Below, in pieces: positions 48,341 to 60,443 of a stretch of DNA of 64,000 nucleotides. The DNA is taken from NCBI GenBank assembly GCA_030765045.1, contig CM060968.1, forward strand, positions 106,571,904 to 106,635,903. Direction: 5' to 3'. The translations under genes were made by a program, and so were the position numbers. How positions within the stretch are numbered: position 1 is the first letter of the stretch; each line of letters starts with the position of its first letter. The stretch is from Tenodera sinensis. Its lineage: Eukaryota; Arthropoda; Insecta; Mantodea; Mantidae. The notes under the pieces were generated by a model, which saw only the letters and a program-made list of their open reading frames with translations, did no database searches and was not told the origin of the DNA.

Positions 48341-49267
48341 CAGGGTTGCCAATGTTTAAAAGTAAAATTATCGTGCCAGCCACTCAAAATTATAAATTTG
48401 GATTCGAAATTATCGTAGGTCATAAACCAAATGCTACAACAATAAATGTATCAGCATAACATTTATGAAAATGTAACGGTATTGATTTTTATGGTATCCA
48501 ATTACAAGATTGATGGCCTCAAGCAGTATTACAACTTTAGTACTTTTGTTTCTCGCACTACTTATTTGAAAGTTCAACTTCCTCAACTGTTGCAGCATTA
48601 TACAAATTTGTTGTTGAGAAAAACTAACATCTCGGTGGCTTGCAGATTTTCGGACCCACCACATTCTTTCATTAGCTGCGAAGACCGAATAAGTCCATTT
48701 ACCGTATCTAGCGCCAATCTGTTTCTAATTTTGGTTTAGGGCTTAGTTTGGAAAAAAACTCTTTCACAAGAAGTGTTTCTGCCGGGCAATGAAATCACAA
48801 ACAATGCAAATTCCGCCAGCCCTTTGAAATCAGTATTTCCATCAAGGCAACACATGTGTTTAACAACACTCCAGAAACTGCCAGGTTCAGGCATGTTCTT
48901 TATTTCACATGGAATACCTATCACTTATTCCGGGTTTTCTACATTGATCATCACTTTTCTGAACAGTGCCTTCTTCATTGAGATTACCAGACCTGGGCAC
49001 ACTGGCAACAAGAAGATAAAGGTAGAAGGATTAGTATGATATGAAATGGTTGCCTTAGAGTGGTGGAGACGGGTCATGAGGGCAAAAGTGGTGTCGCCAT
49101 TTGTAATTAATTTCATTTCGCTGATGTGATAGACCAGCGAAAATGATATTTCACCGGTATAGAAATTATCGTACACCCCCATAATTATAGTACGGGTTGA
49201 CAACCATGAGTACAAACATTCAAATGATCGTATGCCCCCATAATTATCGTACGGGTTGGCAGCCCTG
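48341..49267 (-). mobile_element. hAT element with perfect 8-bp target duplication
   Basis: GTTCTGAC flanks it on both sides (48333-48340 and 49268-49275). The termini are inverted: CAGGGTTGCCAA on the left, TTGGCAGCCCTG on the right. The right end also has two direct subterminal units (CCCCATAATTAT.GTACGGGTTG at about 49178-49200 and 49236-49260). ATTATCGT also occurs near the left end, which suggests transposase binding sites. A minus-strand transposase remnant lies inside. At 927 bp it is an internally deleted, non-autonomous derivative. Confidence 0.92.
48736..48924 (-). pseudogene. hAT transposase C-terminal dimerisation remnant
   Basis: The frame includes LAEFALFVISLPGRNTSCER and then VF. 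This matches the hAT dimerisation region, in which L...AL..LS.P.S...ERVFS is conserved. Adjacent frames (48434-48664 and 48925-49215, minus) may hold further pieces but are broken. No N-terminal or catalytic part is present. Confidence 0.75.
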
Positions 49268-49275
49268 GTTCTGAC

Positions 49276-51745
49276 CCTCCCAGATATATGCTCTAGCTCC
49301 GCTGGAGAATTTATGGGCTAGGTGAGACATCTTATGATATTACTCGTGATAATTGAAAGATTAGATTAAGCACTATGAACTTTTTTTCCAGTTAACTCAG
49401 TTTATAAAAAATACAAGTTGTACTTCGTGTTTTCTCAGCTGAAGCATGTCATCTATTTATTTTTGTATGTTCCATACGTATATGCTTTAAGAAGACATAA
49501 TTTGCAACAACAAAAAACTTCATCAAATATTTCTCACATAATCTATAACAAACATTCCAAAGACAGATATGTCATTTTAAACTGCGGGAACAAAGATAGT
49601 ATAGAAATGATTGCCATAAAGGATGTACATTTAATGAAAACTGGTCTTCAAATCAAATTTGCGAACTTAAAGACACTAGGATCGTGGTCAGAATATTGGC
49701 TATTGAAGGCTAAACAGATAAGGGAAAAGAGGGGCGGGAGTAAACCACACAAAAGACGGCTGCGGTGAAAGTCGGGGGGAGGGGACTGCGGAATTGGCTC
49801 TTGCTTCCTACCTCGTTAATGAGTATGAAGAAGAACAATCACGTTTCTGTTTTCTTTCTTTCTTTCCTTCCTTTTCTAAGTTTTCCTTCCTTACTTAGCT
49901 TTTTCCAAGGCACAGAGGAAGAAAAATCATCACGGCAGCTAAAGGAAAGGAGAGGGGAAGGAAGGAAAAATTCTACCTTCAACTCATTTATTCTACTAGC
50001 ATAAGCGTAGCGATAATAAACTTATGTGCGAATCTAGTATACAATAAAGAGGCATAAACTCGTTGGTTGTTGAAAAATGTCACAACTTCAAGCCACATTA
50101 CTGGAGCTGCAAGATAAAATGTTGCGTTTTTGTGTATCTTATACGCTTAATATGGATTTTCTTGACCTGTTTTGATGCTATAGGTTCTCCTTGCCCCAAT
50201 TCCTTATTTGAGCTCTTTTTCCGCGACTTTTAATAAATATACCATCAAATTATCAATTGAAATCAGCTTTTTCGAGTGGCATCGCAACTCTTGTGGTGCT
50301 TTCATAAACAGTTTGGATTAAGAAAAAAAGAAATATTGGTCCTGTCGAGTAAGTAATTGTAGCTGTGTACTACTTTATCCGGGATGGTTCGAATTCAATT
50401 CTTATCTTCTTCTTCTATCTATTCTTATCTTCTATCTGGTGTTGCCGTAAATTGCCCATATTTGACTAGCTATTCTAATTTCGAATTATATAGGTATTAT
50501 TTTTCCATTATTATTTCCGTTTCCGGCTATTCTGTCAAGATCCGCCTTGCGTGTGCATTCACAAGCTACCCGCTCATACAGACAAACGTGAAGTCGACCT
50601 CTTAAAAATCAGAGTTGGAAGAACGTTTATCGGATTTGTCCATCTTTTACACTGTGCCACATAGAAGTTAATTTTCCTGTTGTAATACATAACCTGTTTA
50701 GCATCGCCTATTGAGCTCGGCGTTTCATGAAAATAAAACAATTTCATGATTTTCTCTTCGGCAAAACTTGACTGCTTTGGGATTTCAGGGTTCTCTGTAC
50801 CTTTCATTGCCTATTGCACTCCCTCCAGTCACTGTTTATCCCTCATGCTGTTCGATCATTTACTTGGTCTAATCCGCATGATGCGTCCTTCCAAGCTACC
50901 CTGTGCAGGTTGCTATTTATAATTATCTTTCTCTGGTGACCAGGTTCCAGTACACATTTTACCCTTATACATATATTTCCTTTACTGTAATTCCTCTATA
51001 TTTAACGTGAGGTACGGCGTTCCCTCTTCTTGAGACCTTCACCCCATCTTGTGGTCCTCGATGTTGGTGATGATCAAGAAAGGCATTAATCAGTTCTTAT
51101 TGCTTAACATTTAATACTACTTTATCTCATCATAGAATGACATAGCCTATGAGTGTCCGAAAGTCAATAAATAATATATTGACTATCAATAATGCAGACA
51201 TTTTGGTTTTGAACACAGAAGTCCAACTTTCTGCCTCTGAAGTCATAAATACTGCTGACAAACATTATTGTCTTAACAGGAGAATTTGAAAATACCTCTA
51301 CTCTAAAACTTTTTAGTTTTAATTTTTGACCCTGCAGGGCAGAACCTCAATAAATAAATATTTTGGGGATTCAGAACATAATTCTGCAAGAAATGTTTTA
51401 AAATATTTCATAAACATTTTAGATGCCCAATGTGCACGTCGGGGATATCTTAATAATCTTATATATTCAAGACATGTAGATTTATCACAACGAAAATTGC
51501 AAATACGAGTATTGCTATTAAAATCAAATGCCTATATTTCTTAATGTTATAAACATAATTAAATTATGAGATCAGCGGAATTCAAAAGACAAATTCAATC
51601 TTTTATTCTTTTTTTTCTACAAAATTATGTTAAATGGAGTTATCCAATTCTTACTTGTGAAAAAACATTTATTTGCCTTGATGCCTACTTCACCTTCAGT
51701 GAAACTAGAATCCACAAATCCAGGCATTCGTAACTTTCGACGTTC
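49276..51745. other. no recognised gene
   Basis: AT-rich. The 116-codon plus frame at 49418-49768 is the longest here without low complexity. I see no domain, splice signal or homology, and I treat it as unproven. CT-rich and AAG-rich patches occur at 49850-49965. Confidence 0.4.
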
Positions 51746-51830
51746 TGAGAATGGAAATGGAGGTTCTTCACTTTTAACACAAAATAGGAAGAAGTTGCTC
51801 TAACCACTCGGAGACGTGAACAACATAATA
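51746..51830 (-). repeat. possible SINE head, tRNA-Leu/Ser-like
   Basis: On the minus strand GTCTCCGAGTGGTTAGAGC resembles an A box of the class II tRNAs. A B box is not clear, so this is weak. Confidence 0.3.
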
Positions 51831-52501
51831 AATAGCAATGTTTCATATCCACACGTAGGTATTGCGGTCACGTCCCAACGTCTTGGAAGTAAATTTGACA
51901 CACAAGACACTACGTTGAAAAATGGATGAAAATGTAAAGAATGTTTACCTTCATCTCACATTCCCCCAGTACGAGATTATTACCCACTAAGGTGTGATAC
52001 GCCAAGACGCAAGAACATGACTACCATAAACAAGTGGGGGTTGGTATATGTGTCAACACGTGTGACCCCAGGTGTGAAAACATGCGCGTCTTATACGTGT
52101 AATAATTATACGTGCCTTCCTGTTACGCTATTTCAGCACTGCAAATTATGGAGTGTCACAAACATACGGACCAAAACACCACTCTTATACTCATTGTCAG
52201 TATGAAAACAACAAAATGTGCAGAGTCCAGATATTAGGTAAAATGCCTTTTAAACAGAGTGGCAATAAAGTTGCCAAAAATTGACAGCTCCTGCTCCCTC
52301 TCCACTAGCTTTGGCTTAGTGCCGTGGTGTGCAGGGTAAAGGTGACGGCATTAGCTAGTGCGGTACATCTCCACCCCATTGAGTTTCACAAACTAAGAAA
52401 GCGAGAGTAGGGCGTCAACATGTCCCGTAACAAATTCCAACCAAAATGCTCTTCACCTTTTTGGGATCCACCTATTTGAATTATGGATGTTAATTATTAG
52501 G
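51831..52501. other. no recognised feature
   Basis: A GC-richer stretch at 52285-52430 has no partner in the window. Confidence 0.4.
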
Positions 52502-52650
52502 TAATTTTTTTCTTTCTCTAATACGTACTTACAGTAAGCAGGGGAAATTTTCTATTCCATCAAAAAATTCAATATCGAGATTTCTGTGCCTCCTTGAATC
52601 CAAATAAAAGCATTTTAGACATAAAAATTCTCTCTCTCTCTCTCTCTCTC

Positions 52651-52719
<69 letters not shown>

Positions 52720-53215
52720 GAACAGTATAACTGAAAAATGAAAAGGAGGTTAAACACGAAACTTGGAATTTAAGGTGCGACACGAATATTTAAGAGATAT
52801 CCTTCACCACAAACTATTCTTTTCTTTACACCCAAACGTTTTTCATTAAAATATTATATGTTGAAAATATATATATTATATAATGACAAAATGTACATAT
52901 GAATTTTCTAGGCACAGCCTCTCAAGTCTTCTTCATTCTGGATGACTTTTGCATAACTGACAAACTGTAAGAGAAATACGAAACCTTACCTCACAAAAAA
53001 ATTTAGATCTTATTAAAGCACACAATTTGTCAAATTGTTTTGTAGAGATGTCCCTTGTCCTTGTTTTAAATTTTCAAATACTTACACTTTTCTCAAACAG
53101 AGAGTTGTTTTTATGCCCTGGCCATGCAAAGAGAATGGAATTTCAAAGCCATCACATAGGGACCAGCTCTTAAAAGAATTAACTATCGGTTAAATCTGTA
53201 TTCTACTCTCATTCT
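52502..53215 (+). mobile_element. H1 plus copy, distal end lost
   Basis: TTTCTTTCTCTAATACG and the hairpin partner AGTAAGCAGGGGAA open it. A CT/TG tract lies at 52629-52718. Then come GACTTTTGCATAACTGAC, CCATGCAAAGAGAATGG and ATAGGGACCAGCTC. It ends near 53215 before the terminal motif. Confidence 0.8.
52629..52718 (+). repeat. (CT)n(TG)n tract inside H1
   Basis: About 23 bp CT, then about 65 bp TG, in the same order as in the copy at 6145-7105. Confidence 0.95.
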
Positions 53216-53544
53216 ATCTATATGGAAATATGCACTGAAGCACAAGGCCTTGCATTGTTAAACACGCTGTGAAATCACCCTGTAAAGCTGGTCAAATAAA
53301 TATCATTTGCCCTCACAAATCTTATTTGCACAACAACAAAGAGAATAGTAATACTCAGCTAACAGCCACCATAAAATGTTGCGTCTGCCATACGAGAAAG
53401 TTAAACTTCTAGGAAGCTAAAGCCAATTAAAGCAATAGAGCAAAGGGAAAGGAATACATGGAAAACGTGATATAGCTAAGTAAAAACAGCAGAAGATAGA
53501 GGAAAAAGAGTACGACGAAAGTGAAAATGAGAAACCCTAGGGCG
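53216..53544. other. no recognised feature
   Basis: A-rich; nothing identified. Confidence 0.45.
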
Positions 53545-53843
53545 TCTCTTCTATACAGAGGTTACCCTTATTGCCCGGCCTCTGCGTCCCCCAGCCGCAT
53601 CCAAGGCCACGGAGGAGTGTTGGATGAAAGCGGCGTGGGTCAGCACGCCGATTTCCCTGCCAGTAAGGCAACTACTTGACTTTTAGGGACGCTATCTTTC
53701 CATTGGGATAGCTACTCAATTGCCACCATAGGCTGAGTGCGCCCCGTTTCATACTTTGCAGCGGAAAAAAATACCCACGTCGGTAGCGGGGATCGAATCC
53801 GGCTCCCAGAGGCAAGCGCTACCACCGCGCTACGGGGGCGGTC
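53545..53843 (-). repeat. tRNA-derived SINE (family S6), about 300 bp
   Basis: On the minus strand CCGTAGCGCGGTGGTAGCGC gives an A box and CCGGATTCGATCCCCGC a B box. A GC-rich body extends to about 53545. It is the only copy in the window. Confidence 0.75.
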
Positions 53844-54555
53844 CGAAAGTAAAGAATTATTGAACTAAATCGATAGGATGAAAACATGTAATAAGGGGAG
53901 AATGGATCAAGAGGAACAGTATAGGTCAATTCTTGTAAGGTCTGTGTATTACAGATGGTTACCAATAGGACGTAACCGCAATGACCCAGACAGGGACAGC
54001 CCTAGACATATTCATGTAAAGTACTTAAAAAGTTTCAATTTCAACTACTTACTCTAGGTACCTAGGTGGCAGAGAAAGTAAAATTGGCCTGAATATTGTG
54101 TTGACACGAGTAACAGAAGTGCCCAAACTAGCAAGTTCTTTACTGATTCCAAGCCGTTGTGGTGCATTGGTATTCTCTTCCTATGCCACGTTCTCAAAGT
54201 GTAGCATTAGGTTCATTTCATTTCAGCCAACATAAAGGGGGAGAAACTAATAAATCTTTCACAACACTCGAGGCGCTGCAGTATAAAACAGATGAAATAT
54301 AAGCCAGACCCCATCAGGCAACCGAATTGTGCTTGCCGGATTTAGGAAGCAACTTTCACCCTGGGTGCTGATCACTCAATTCTCCTTCCTTATGCCGTCG
54401 ACGCGTTTAACATTTGATAAATAACAGCCAAAGGAAAATGAAATACACTTTTCCATTTGCAATGATATTGCGCAAATATATTTGTACTTTTAAGGTAGCA
54501 ATTACAGGTTTATTAAATGGCCTATTCCACACACTTATATGAATCTAGTCAATAC
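53844..54555. other. no recognised gene; H1 hairpin scrap at 54040-54085
   Basis: TCAACTACTTACTCTAGG and GGCAGAGAAAGTAAAATTGG are a lone H1 hairpin end. Otherwise nothing identified. Confidence 0.4.
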
Positions 54556-54559
54556 ATAT

Positions 54560-54705
54560 ATCTGCAGTCGATTGGTCAACGTTCTGGCTTCCCACTCAGG
54601 GTCCCTGGTTCGAGCGAGTGAGTGAGTTGGGTTTAAGGGCCCGTGGACAACTAGGTCATTAGGGCCCCCTGGTTCGATTCTCGGCAGGAACTATGGGGTG
54701 TTCAT
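54560..54705 (+). repeat. tRNA-like SINE fragment split by M1
   Basis: CAGTCGATTGGTCAACG gives a decayed A box. Its B box, CCTGGTTCGATTC, is duplicated in part by the M1 insertion at 54614-54666. Confidence 0.55.
54614..54666 (-). mobile_element. M1 mini-element, copy 3 (53 bp)
   Basis: On the minus strand it starts GGCCCTAATGACCTAGTTG and ends in CTCACTCACTCGC. CCCTGGTTCGA is duplicated at 54603-54613 and 54667-54677, inside a SINE B box. Confidence 0.85.
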
Positions 54706-54919
54706 AAATGATTACCTTGCTAATGTGAGACGTTCTAGCTCTTCAATGAACACTAATAATAAAACTGAAATTATATAACTATCAGTGTACACACATAAGT
54801 CCTGAACTAAGTAAACAAATTGTCTAAACAATAAATAATATAAACATTTTATAAATTAGTGTAATCGGGGTAACATTTATAGACATCCTGTATGTATGCA
54901 TGAGTCAATGTGGGAGTTT

Positions 54920-55140
54920 AATAATCAACCTAGCGAGGAGGCGCCAACGTAACGCGTGCAACCCGCATTTCGGAGGTCCCGGTTCGATCCTCGGCGACAG
55001 CCTACTGCGACCCATGGGTTTTTCGTAGTTTACTCGTGTCGGTAGGCGAATGCTAGAGTGGTTTCTTTCAAACAACTCCCTCTGTAGTCTGGTGGTTACC
55101 ATGCTAACTTTCCGAGTTCGATTCCAGGTTGGAGGGTAGG
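54920..55140 (+). repeat. two tRNA-like SINE units in tandem
   Basis: The first unit has GTCCCGGTTCGATCCTCGG and a CCCATGGGTTTTTCG body like family S2/S3, with GAATGCTAGAGTGG. The second begins near TGTAGTCTGGTGGTTACC (A box) and has GAGTTCGATTCC (B box), then breaks off at about 55140. Confidence 0.6.
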
Positions 55141-55239
55141 ACCTTTCGAATAAAACGACGTATTTTTATAACATTTACGGAGAAATATCTCACTTATAAC
55201 AGGTAAGCATAATTTAAAGATGTCGCAAAAAGAGGAAAT

Positions 55240-55890
55240 TATTGAATATTGAAGAAAAATCACGCATAATATTACGATTAGAAATTGGCAATGGCAGACC
55301 AGAGAAAATACACATTAGAACAAAAATGTGCACCGGAAATAATAGCCTGGAGCAAGCCGGAAACATTAATTATTTGGGCTGTGATGTAAGTTTCGATGTT
55401 GATATGGATATAGAAGATAAGATAAATACATTTCAACACAAATGTGGGACCATAACAAAGCTCTACAAAACAAAAGAAGGAAAGAAACCAAACTAAAGTT
55501 TTACAAGACCATGGCGGTCCCTTTGCTAATGTAGGCAGCGAATCGTGGGCAATAAAAGAAAACGACAGACGGAAAATCAAACAACGGAAATGAGATTTTT
55601 ACGAAGAACTAAAGTATGCACTAGACTGGACTTAACAAGAAACGAATCAATCACAGAAGAACTGAATATTTATGACTTAAATGACAAAATCGAAGAAACT
55701 AAACACAAATAGAAAGAGCACATGAACCGCATGAGTGAGGAAAGGATACCTCTTTTAATTAAGAGACACGAACCAGTAGGGAAAACAGACACCGGACGCC
55801 CAGAAAAAGATGTGAATAAAGAAAAATGCGAAAAATGCTGGAAACGCATAATATTGAAGTGAACAAGAAGAAGAAGAAAAAAAAATTGGT
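55240..55890 (+). pseudogene. LINE reverse-transcriptase C-terminal remnant with AAG tail
   Basis: The first frame (55242-55496) reads SLEQAGNINYLGCDVSFD, then DIEDKI..FQHKCGTI. After frameshifts, TTEMRFLRRTKVCTRLDL and EELNIYDLNDKIEE can be read, then KEHMNRMSEERI and GRPEKD before the end. This is the usual order in arthropod RTE/Jockey-type ORF2 C-termini (NYLGCDV ... EMRFLRR ... HMDRM ... GRPRKRW). At least two frameshifts and stops disable it. An AAG/A-rich tail lies at 55866-55886. Confidence 0.8.
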
Positions 55891-57224
55891 GAAGCAAACA
55901 TCAGCATCACGAAGGAATTGGGTGTCTCACACACACATTCAACGATTTCTGCAATTTGGTAGAACAGAGAAAATATAATCTCTTTTCAAACATACCTCCT
56001 GAAAAACTCAGCGGGCGAAATCATCTGAGTATAAAGATATTGAAGAAGCTTTACTTAGATGGTTTAAGCAGCAAAGAAAACTGAAAGAAACAGACGTCCC
56101 AAATGTATATTTAGGTTAAAATTTTAACACATGAACAATAAATGCGATTAAAGCTCTGCTTTAAACACGGTATTTCTAATCGAACCATAAAAGTATAAAA
56201 TGGTATAGTGTAACTTTTTTCTACCACAGATACATATTTAGATGTCTTTTACACAAATATTCATTAGTAAATCTTTAAATTTATTTATTTATTTAAGCTT
56301 GGTTTAATATCTAGACTGAGTGACATTTTATAGATGAACTGACTTGTGAACGGAATCTAATTACTTGTTGCAAGTGCCTCTGGTAAACTGATACAACTAA
56401 TAAGGGAATCCCGGTGTACCGCATAAAGGCTGTGTTATCGAGCTGCGATGATTAGACCTTTGTGTGGGAAGTCGTGCCTTCATTAGCAAGCACAGGTACA
56501 ACCAAACCCTCCACCTTCGTTCAAACAAAAGACGGCTCCTCCTCCGTACAAAAGCCACTCTCAAGGCTTTTTCATGATGAAAACTTGGAATTAATTATTT
56601 TCTTTTCATTTAAATGCTGTAATTTGCAGTGAATAGCACATTAGATTGAAGTTAATTTGGCTGAATGTTTTATACCGAATGTCTTCATTCAATTCTAGTT
56701 CCAGTATCAAACAATAACTCAAGTTAGGTAGGGGCAGGGATAGGAAACATGTTCTGCGGGCAGAAACGCCGGAAGTCCAATCGAGACCAGTGCTGACTCG
56801 GATTTTAAAAACAGAACACCTGGCTCTGTGGCCAACACTGTCTCCGTTGTAAGCAAAACACACGACCAACGTGTGCTGCGATATAAACTTGCCCAGTGCG
56901 TTTACTGTACCGCTTAAGCGGCCACTATCTGGCAAATCGACACGAATCGAAATATTGTGCCTGAAACATGTGAACGCAGCTGAAATGATGCATTCAGAGG
57001 GCAGAAAACATGTTTTGTGGGAGAAACGCTGGAAGTAAAACCTTCTCCCACCTTCCACATAACAACAGAGACAGTATTTGCGTCTCTTTTAACATCTCTT
57101 TCTCTTTTTAGTTGCGCATAGGGCCATTTAAACCAAATATCCTATAGAAGTGCAGTTTATTTGTTTTGTGTTTTCGCATCTCGGACAATCTTTTAACGAA
57201 CTCAAACTTTCCGTTTGGTAGTTC
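55891..57224. other. no recognised gene; a diverged direct repeat at 56747-57040
   Basis: AACATGTTCTGCGGGC..GAAACGCCGGAAGT near 56747-56777 recurs as AACATGTTTTGTGGGAGAAACGCTGGAAGT near 57010-57039. A 150-codon minus frame (56606-57058) spans it but has no known domain. Confidence 0.35.
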
Positions 57225-57415
57225 AATCCTTTTATTTTCCTTCTATTTACGTATAGGAAGCGTAGGAAGTACTAAAATACGACATCGATATTTCACCGAA
57301 ATATATGTTTTTCAGGCTTCCTGAATCGAAAAAAGCATTTATAAAAAAGGTTCGCTCGTGTGTAGGTCCAACTATGAACAGCATAATTCATAAACTAAAA
57401 GAGAGCTGTAAAAAG
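57225..57415 (+). mobile_element. H1 hairpin-side fragment, plus orientation
   Basis: A decayed hairpin is followed by GACATCGATATTTCACCG and GGCTTCCTGAATCG, then CAGCATAATTCATAAAC. It faces the minus copy at 57485. Confidence 0.6.
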
Positions 57416-57484
57416 AGACAAACCAAGATCTCAAATGTATTTTTTAGCAACACCTCAATTTTGAATTTTTGGTCGAATGGCACC

Positions 57485-57972
57485 TTCCTTTGCCATAGTA
57501 TGATTTGGTCTATCTCTAACGGTTTACCAGTTATGCAAAAGTTGTCCACAGCAAATACGACTACAGGGGCTATAGCCCGAAAATTCAAAATATACATTTC
57601 ATTTGTCATAAAAATATCTCAAACATATGACATTTTAATAGAAATTGTTAGAGCCATTTTCAAGAAAATCAAAATTGTCGAAAAATTGTCCATGTAAAGG
57701 GTAGTTTAGGGTGGGGCTATTTTCTTCAAAACCTTCATGTCGCATCCTTGAAAATAAATACCAACTTTGGTTCTTAACCGATGTTTCGTTTTTGAGTTAA
57801 GCTCTGCACAGACGAACACACAGGCACACACTCACGCAACTTTTTACAAAACATGCTTTTTTTGGATTCAGAGTGCCTCAAAATTTATATTTCCGGTGAA
57901 ATCTCGACATCATATTTTTGGATCGAATAGAATACTTCCCATACTTACTATGCATAGTAGAGAAATTAAAAA
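57485..57972 (-). mobile_element. H1 copy, minus orientation, distal half lost
   Basis: Runs from TAGTATGATTTGGTCTATC through AAAGGGTAGTTTAGGG and GTTTCGTTTTTGAGTTAAGC to ACTTACTATGCATAGTAG and GAGAAATTAAAAATG, with a perfect short palindrome at the hairpin tip. Confidence 0.8.
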
Positions 57973-58704
57973 TGGAGAAGGTTATTCTAAAAGAAGCGAC
58001 GGTTCTCAATGCTATCACGAATCGCGTTTTCGTAACACCTGTTGTGAAAATCTCTCAATTTCAAATGCTTGGACTTGGCTTGGACTTTAGTTTCCAGTCT
58101 TGACAAATTATGTTAATATTCCCATCCTATAAGTGCTGAACATGCTGTAGTAGTCCTCAAGCACCGTGCTCTGCCCTTTCCTGTCTCCAACTGTTTGTCG
58201 GCGTTTGTTCTTCCGGTCTTAATTGCTGTAAGAAATGGTCATGAGTGGCGAGGCGGGCAATGGCGGCCATTAGGGCTCACCCTCCAGCATAACACTGAAT
58301 TATGTGCAACTGAGCCGCTGTGGTTAATGGCCCATAACCTTTCATAGTACACCAACATAAAACTGGGGCGGAGTTTGAGGTGTCGAAATGCATGCAAATG
58401 AAAACAATGCGAGAGCTCCCACAGTGTTGGTCCACGTAGGTACATTAGAAAGTGGATTTGCAGCCTTTTTGCGTTCAGCTCGCTAGTTTCACTAGACTCA
58501 TGAATGAAAATATGAAGTCTAGGGACAAGCGATATAAACGTTGTCTGTTATGTTAAAATTCCGTTGGCAGTGGATGGTTCCCTGCCCATTAACGTATGGT
58601 TCCACTGCGTTTATTTCGTATACATGGTTTTGCCCATTTATCCCCAGCAGTTTTAAATACAAAACTTGGGTGGACAGCGGAAACAATGACATATTTCTAA
58701 TGTA
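57973..58704. other. no recognised gene
   Basis: GC-richer at 58190-58440 (GGCGAGGCGGGCAATGGC), with an ATGCAAAT octamer at 58391. No product or repeat partner identified. Confidence 0.35.
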
Positions 58705-58954
58705 GACGCTCGAAATCAACTTTGTCTCTTTGGAGACGCTTACGAAATTAGCTGCTATTCCCCAGCTCCTATTTCAGTCGGAGAGTGAATCAACTGACAA
58801 CCAGACAGTTCAATATCCAGTGACAGACACATCGGGATTCCATGGCAGTTTCTAACTCATATCTTGAATTTGGGAATGTCCTCAGAAGACCTCTTCATTC
58901 TCGACTATTTTTGCATAAATATTAAACAGTAAGAAATAGACAAAAGTTTACTAA

Positions 58955-59777
58955 ATAAAAAAATCTGATGTCTTGTACTCACAAGACTTTCTCTACTCTT
59001 GTACTAATCATTCTTACAAACTCCTATTCCTTTATCTTCTTCGTGTTAGTTGAGATAAACATTTTCAGAAATTATTTTAACGTTTATTTTCTTGCATGTA
59101 CAAGGGGAATATCTCTGAGTGATAGACAAACCTTTTAAAGATTTTTGAGATTCCGTTCTCTTTGCACAGCTAAGATATAAACAAAATGAATCACGATCTT
59201 CCATCTGACGTAAGTTTGTTTTCGAAAACTCACACAATAACAAGGAATATGTCCGAAATGGTTCACTCTACAAACAAATTTATCTGGACATAAATTGTGT
59301 GTTTCAGCAAGATAAAAATTTTTGTACAGTAATATCTGATCCCTTACGGTTTACCATTTATGCAAAAGTCGTCATCCAGAGTAAACAGCACTGCGTAGAC
59401 TATAGCCAGAAAATTCAAAATACACATTTCGCACATATCTCAAACATTTTAATCAAAATCGTTAGAGCCATTTTCGAAAAAACTTCCATGTAAAGAGTAG
59501 ATTAGGGTGAAGGTAATTTTTTTTTTCAAAATCTTCGTGTCACATTCTTAAAATACATTAAACTTAAATACCACCTTTGGTTTTTAACAGACTTTTTGTT
59601 TTTGAATTATACTGCCCTGACTGACTCATGCACGCATCCACGCACGCACTTTTTTTTTTCTAAAAATACCTTGTTTGGGTTCTGGGGGCCTATAAACATA
59701 TATTTCCAGTGAAATCTCCACATCGATTTTTTTGGGTGGAATACAATACTTTCTCTACTTATACGTAATAGACGAAT
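58955..59777 (-). mobile_element. H1 full-length copy nested in another H1 segment
   Basis: Starts TCTGATGTCTTGTACTCACA and GACTTTCTCTACTC and ends in a decayed hairpin, ACGTAATAGACG. The H1 sequence on its left (to GTTTACTAAAT) continues on its right (from AATGTGGATCTCG), so it inserted into the plus-oriented H1 part of the hAT element. A-rich TAAAAA occurs at both joints. Confidence 0.85.
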
Positions 59778-60107
59778 AAAAATGTGGATCTCGTTAGAGC
59801 ACATAATTTATGTAAAATACACATTTTTATTTTGAGTGGACATTTCCGAGATATTCTTTATTATTGAATTTGCCAATACTTATACTTATCTCAAAAAGGA
59901 ATAATATGTTATTCATTTTTACATCTCTTAGCCTGGCAAAGAGAACAGAATTTCGAAGACATCGCATAGCAACCAGCTCTTGAAACATTTCAACATCGCT
60001 TAAAGCTTATTCCCCTACAAGAAAATTCGCAGTAAGGTAATTTCTGAAAATGCTTATGTCGACCAAAATGTAGTAAAGAGATAAGCATTTGCAAGAATAG
60101 TAAGTAT

Positions 60108-60290
60108 AGCCCTACATATGTTTGCGAACGGATTTTCTCCTAATGGAACTATATTAAAATTCTCTATCGCAATATGTTACGCGACGATCACTTGGTGGAT
60201 CTTCTAAGGCTCCATTTGCCAAATATTGATAGACTTACTGAAGGTAAGCAGTAGCAAAGAGTCACTAATGAACAGGTGTATATCGCATAA
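60108..60290 (+). pseudogene. hAT transposase C-terminal remnant, copy 2
   Basis: The plus-strand frame reads VCERIFS, stop, WNYIKILYRNMLRDDHLVD, then LLRLHLPNIDRL, and is broken by stops. CERIFS and RDDHL are hAT C-terminal landmarks. It aligns with the minus-strand remnant at 25624-25821. Confidence 0.75.
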
Positions 60291-60443
60291 GATTTGGAGG
60301 CGCTTTCTCAAATCAAACGTAACGTGCATGTAACCAAACCGCCACTGCAATACAAAGCACGTCTGAGTGAGCGACAAAGTCCACATATAATGGAAGGAGA
60401 AAAGTCCCGCCTCCCCCTCTTTCGCAATCATTGGACATCGCTG

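Larger units (their letters stand above)
58705..60443 (+). mobile_element. hAT element, composite type, copy 2, with nested H1
   Basis: The right end TTGGACATCGCTG at 60443 mirrors the left end of copy 1 at 25486. The left end is decayed, but TGTCTCTTTGGAGAC and GATTCCATGGCAGTTTC match the complement of 26390-26285. The order is left end, H1 segment (58860-60105, itself interrupted), transposase remnant, right end. Without the nested H1 of about 823 bp the length is about 915 bp, against 916 bp for copy 1. Confidence 0.75.

Noticed and set aside
49418..49768. 116-codon frame on the plus strand as a gene
   Set aside because: No domain, signal peptide, splice context or repeat explanation is visible; the length is possible by chance in 64 kb.
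56606..57058. 150-codon minus frame as a gene
   Set aside because: No recognisable motif, and it spans a direct repeat. Kept only as a low-interest observation.
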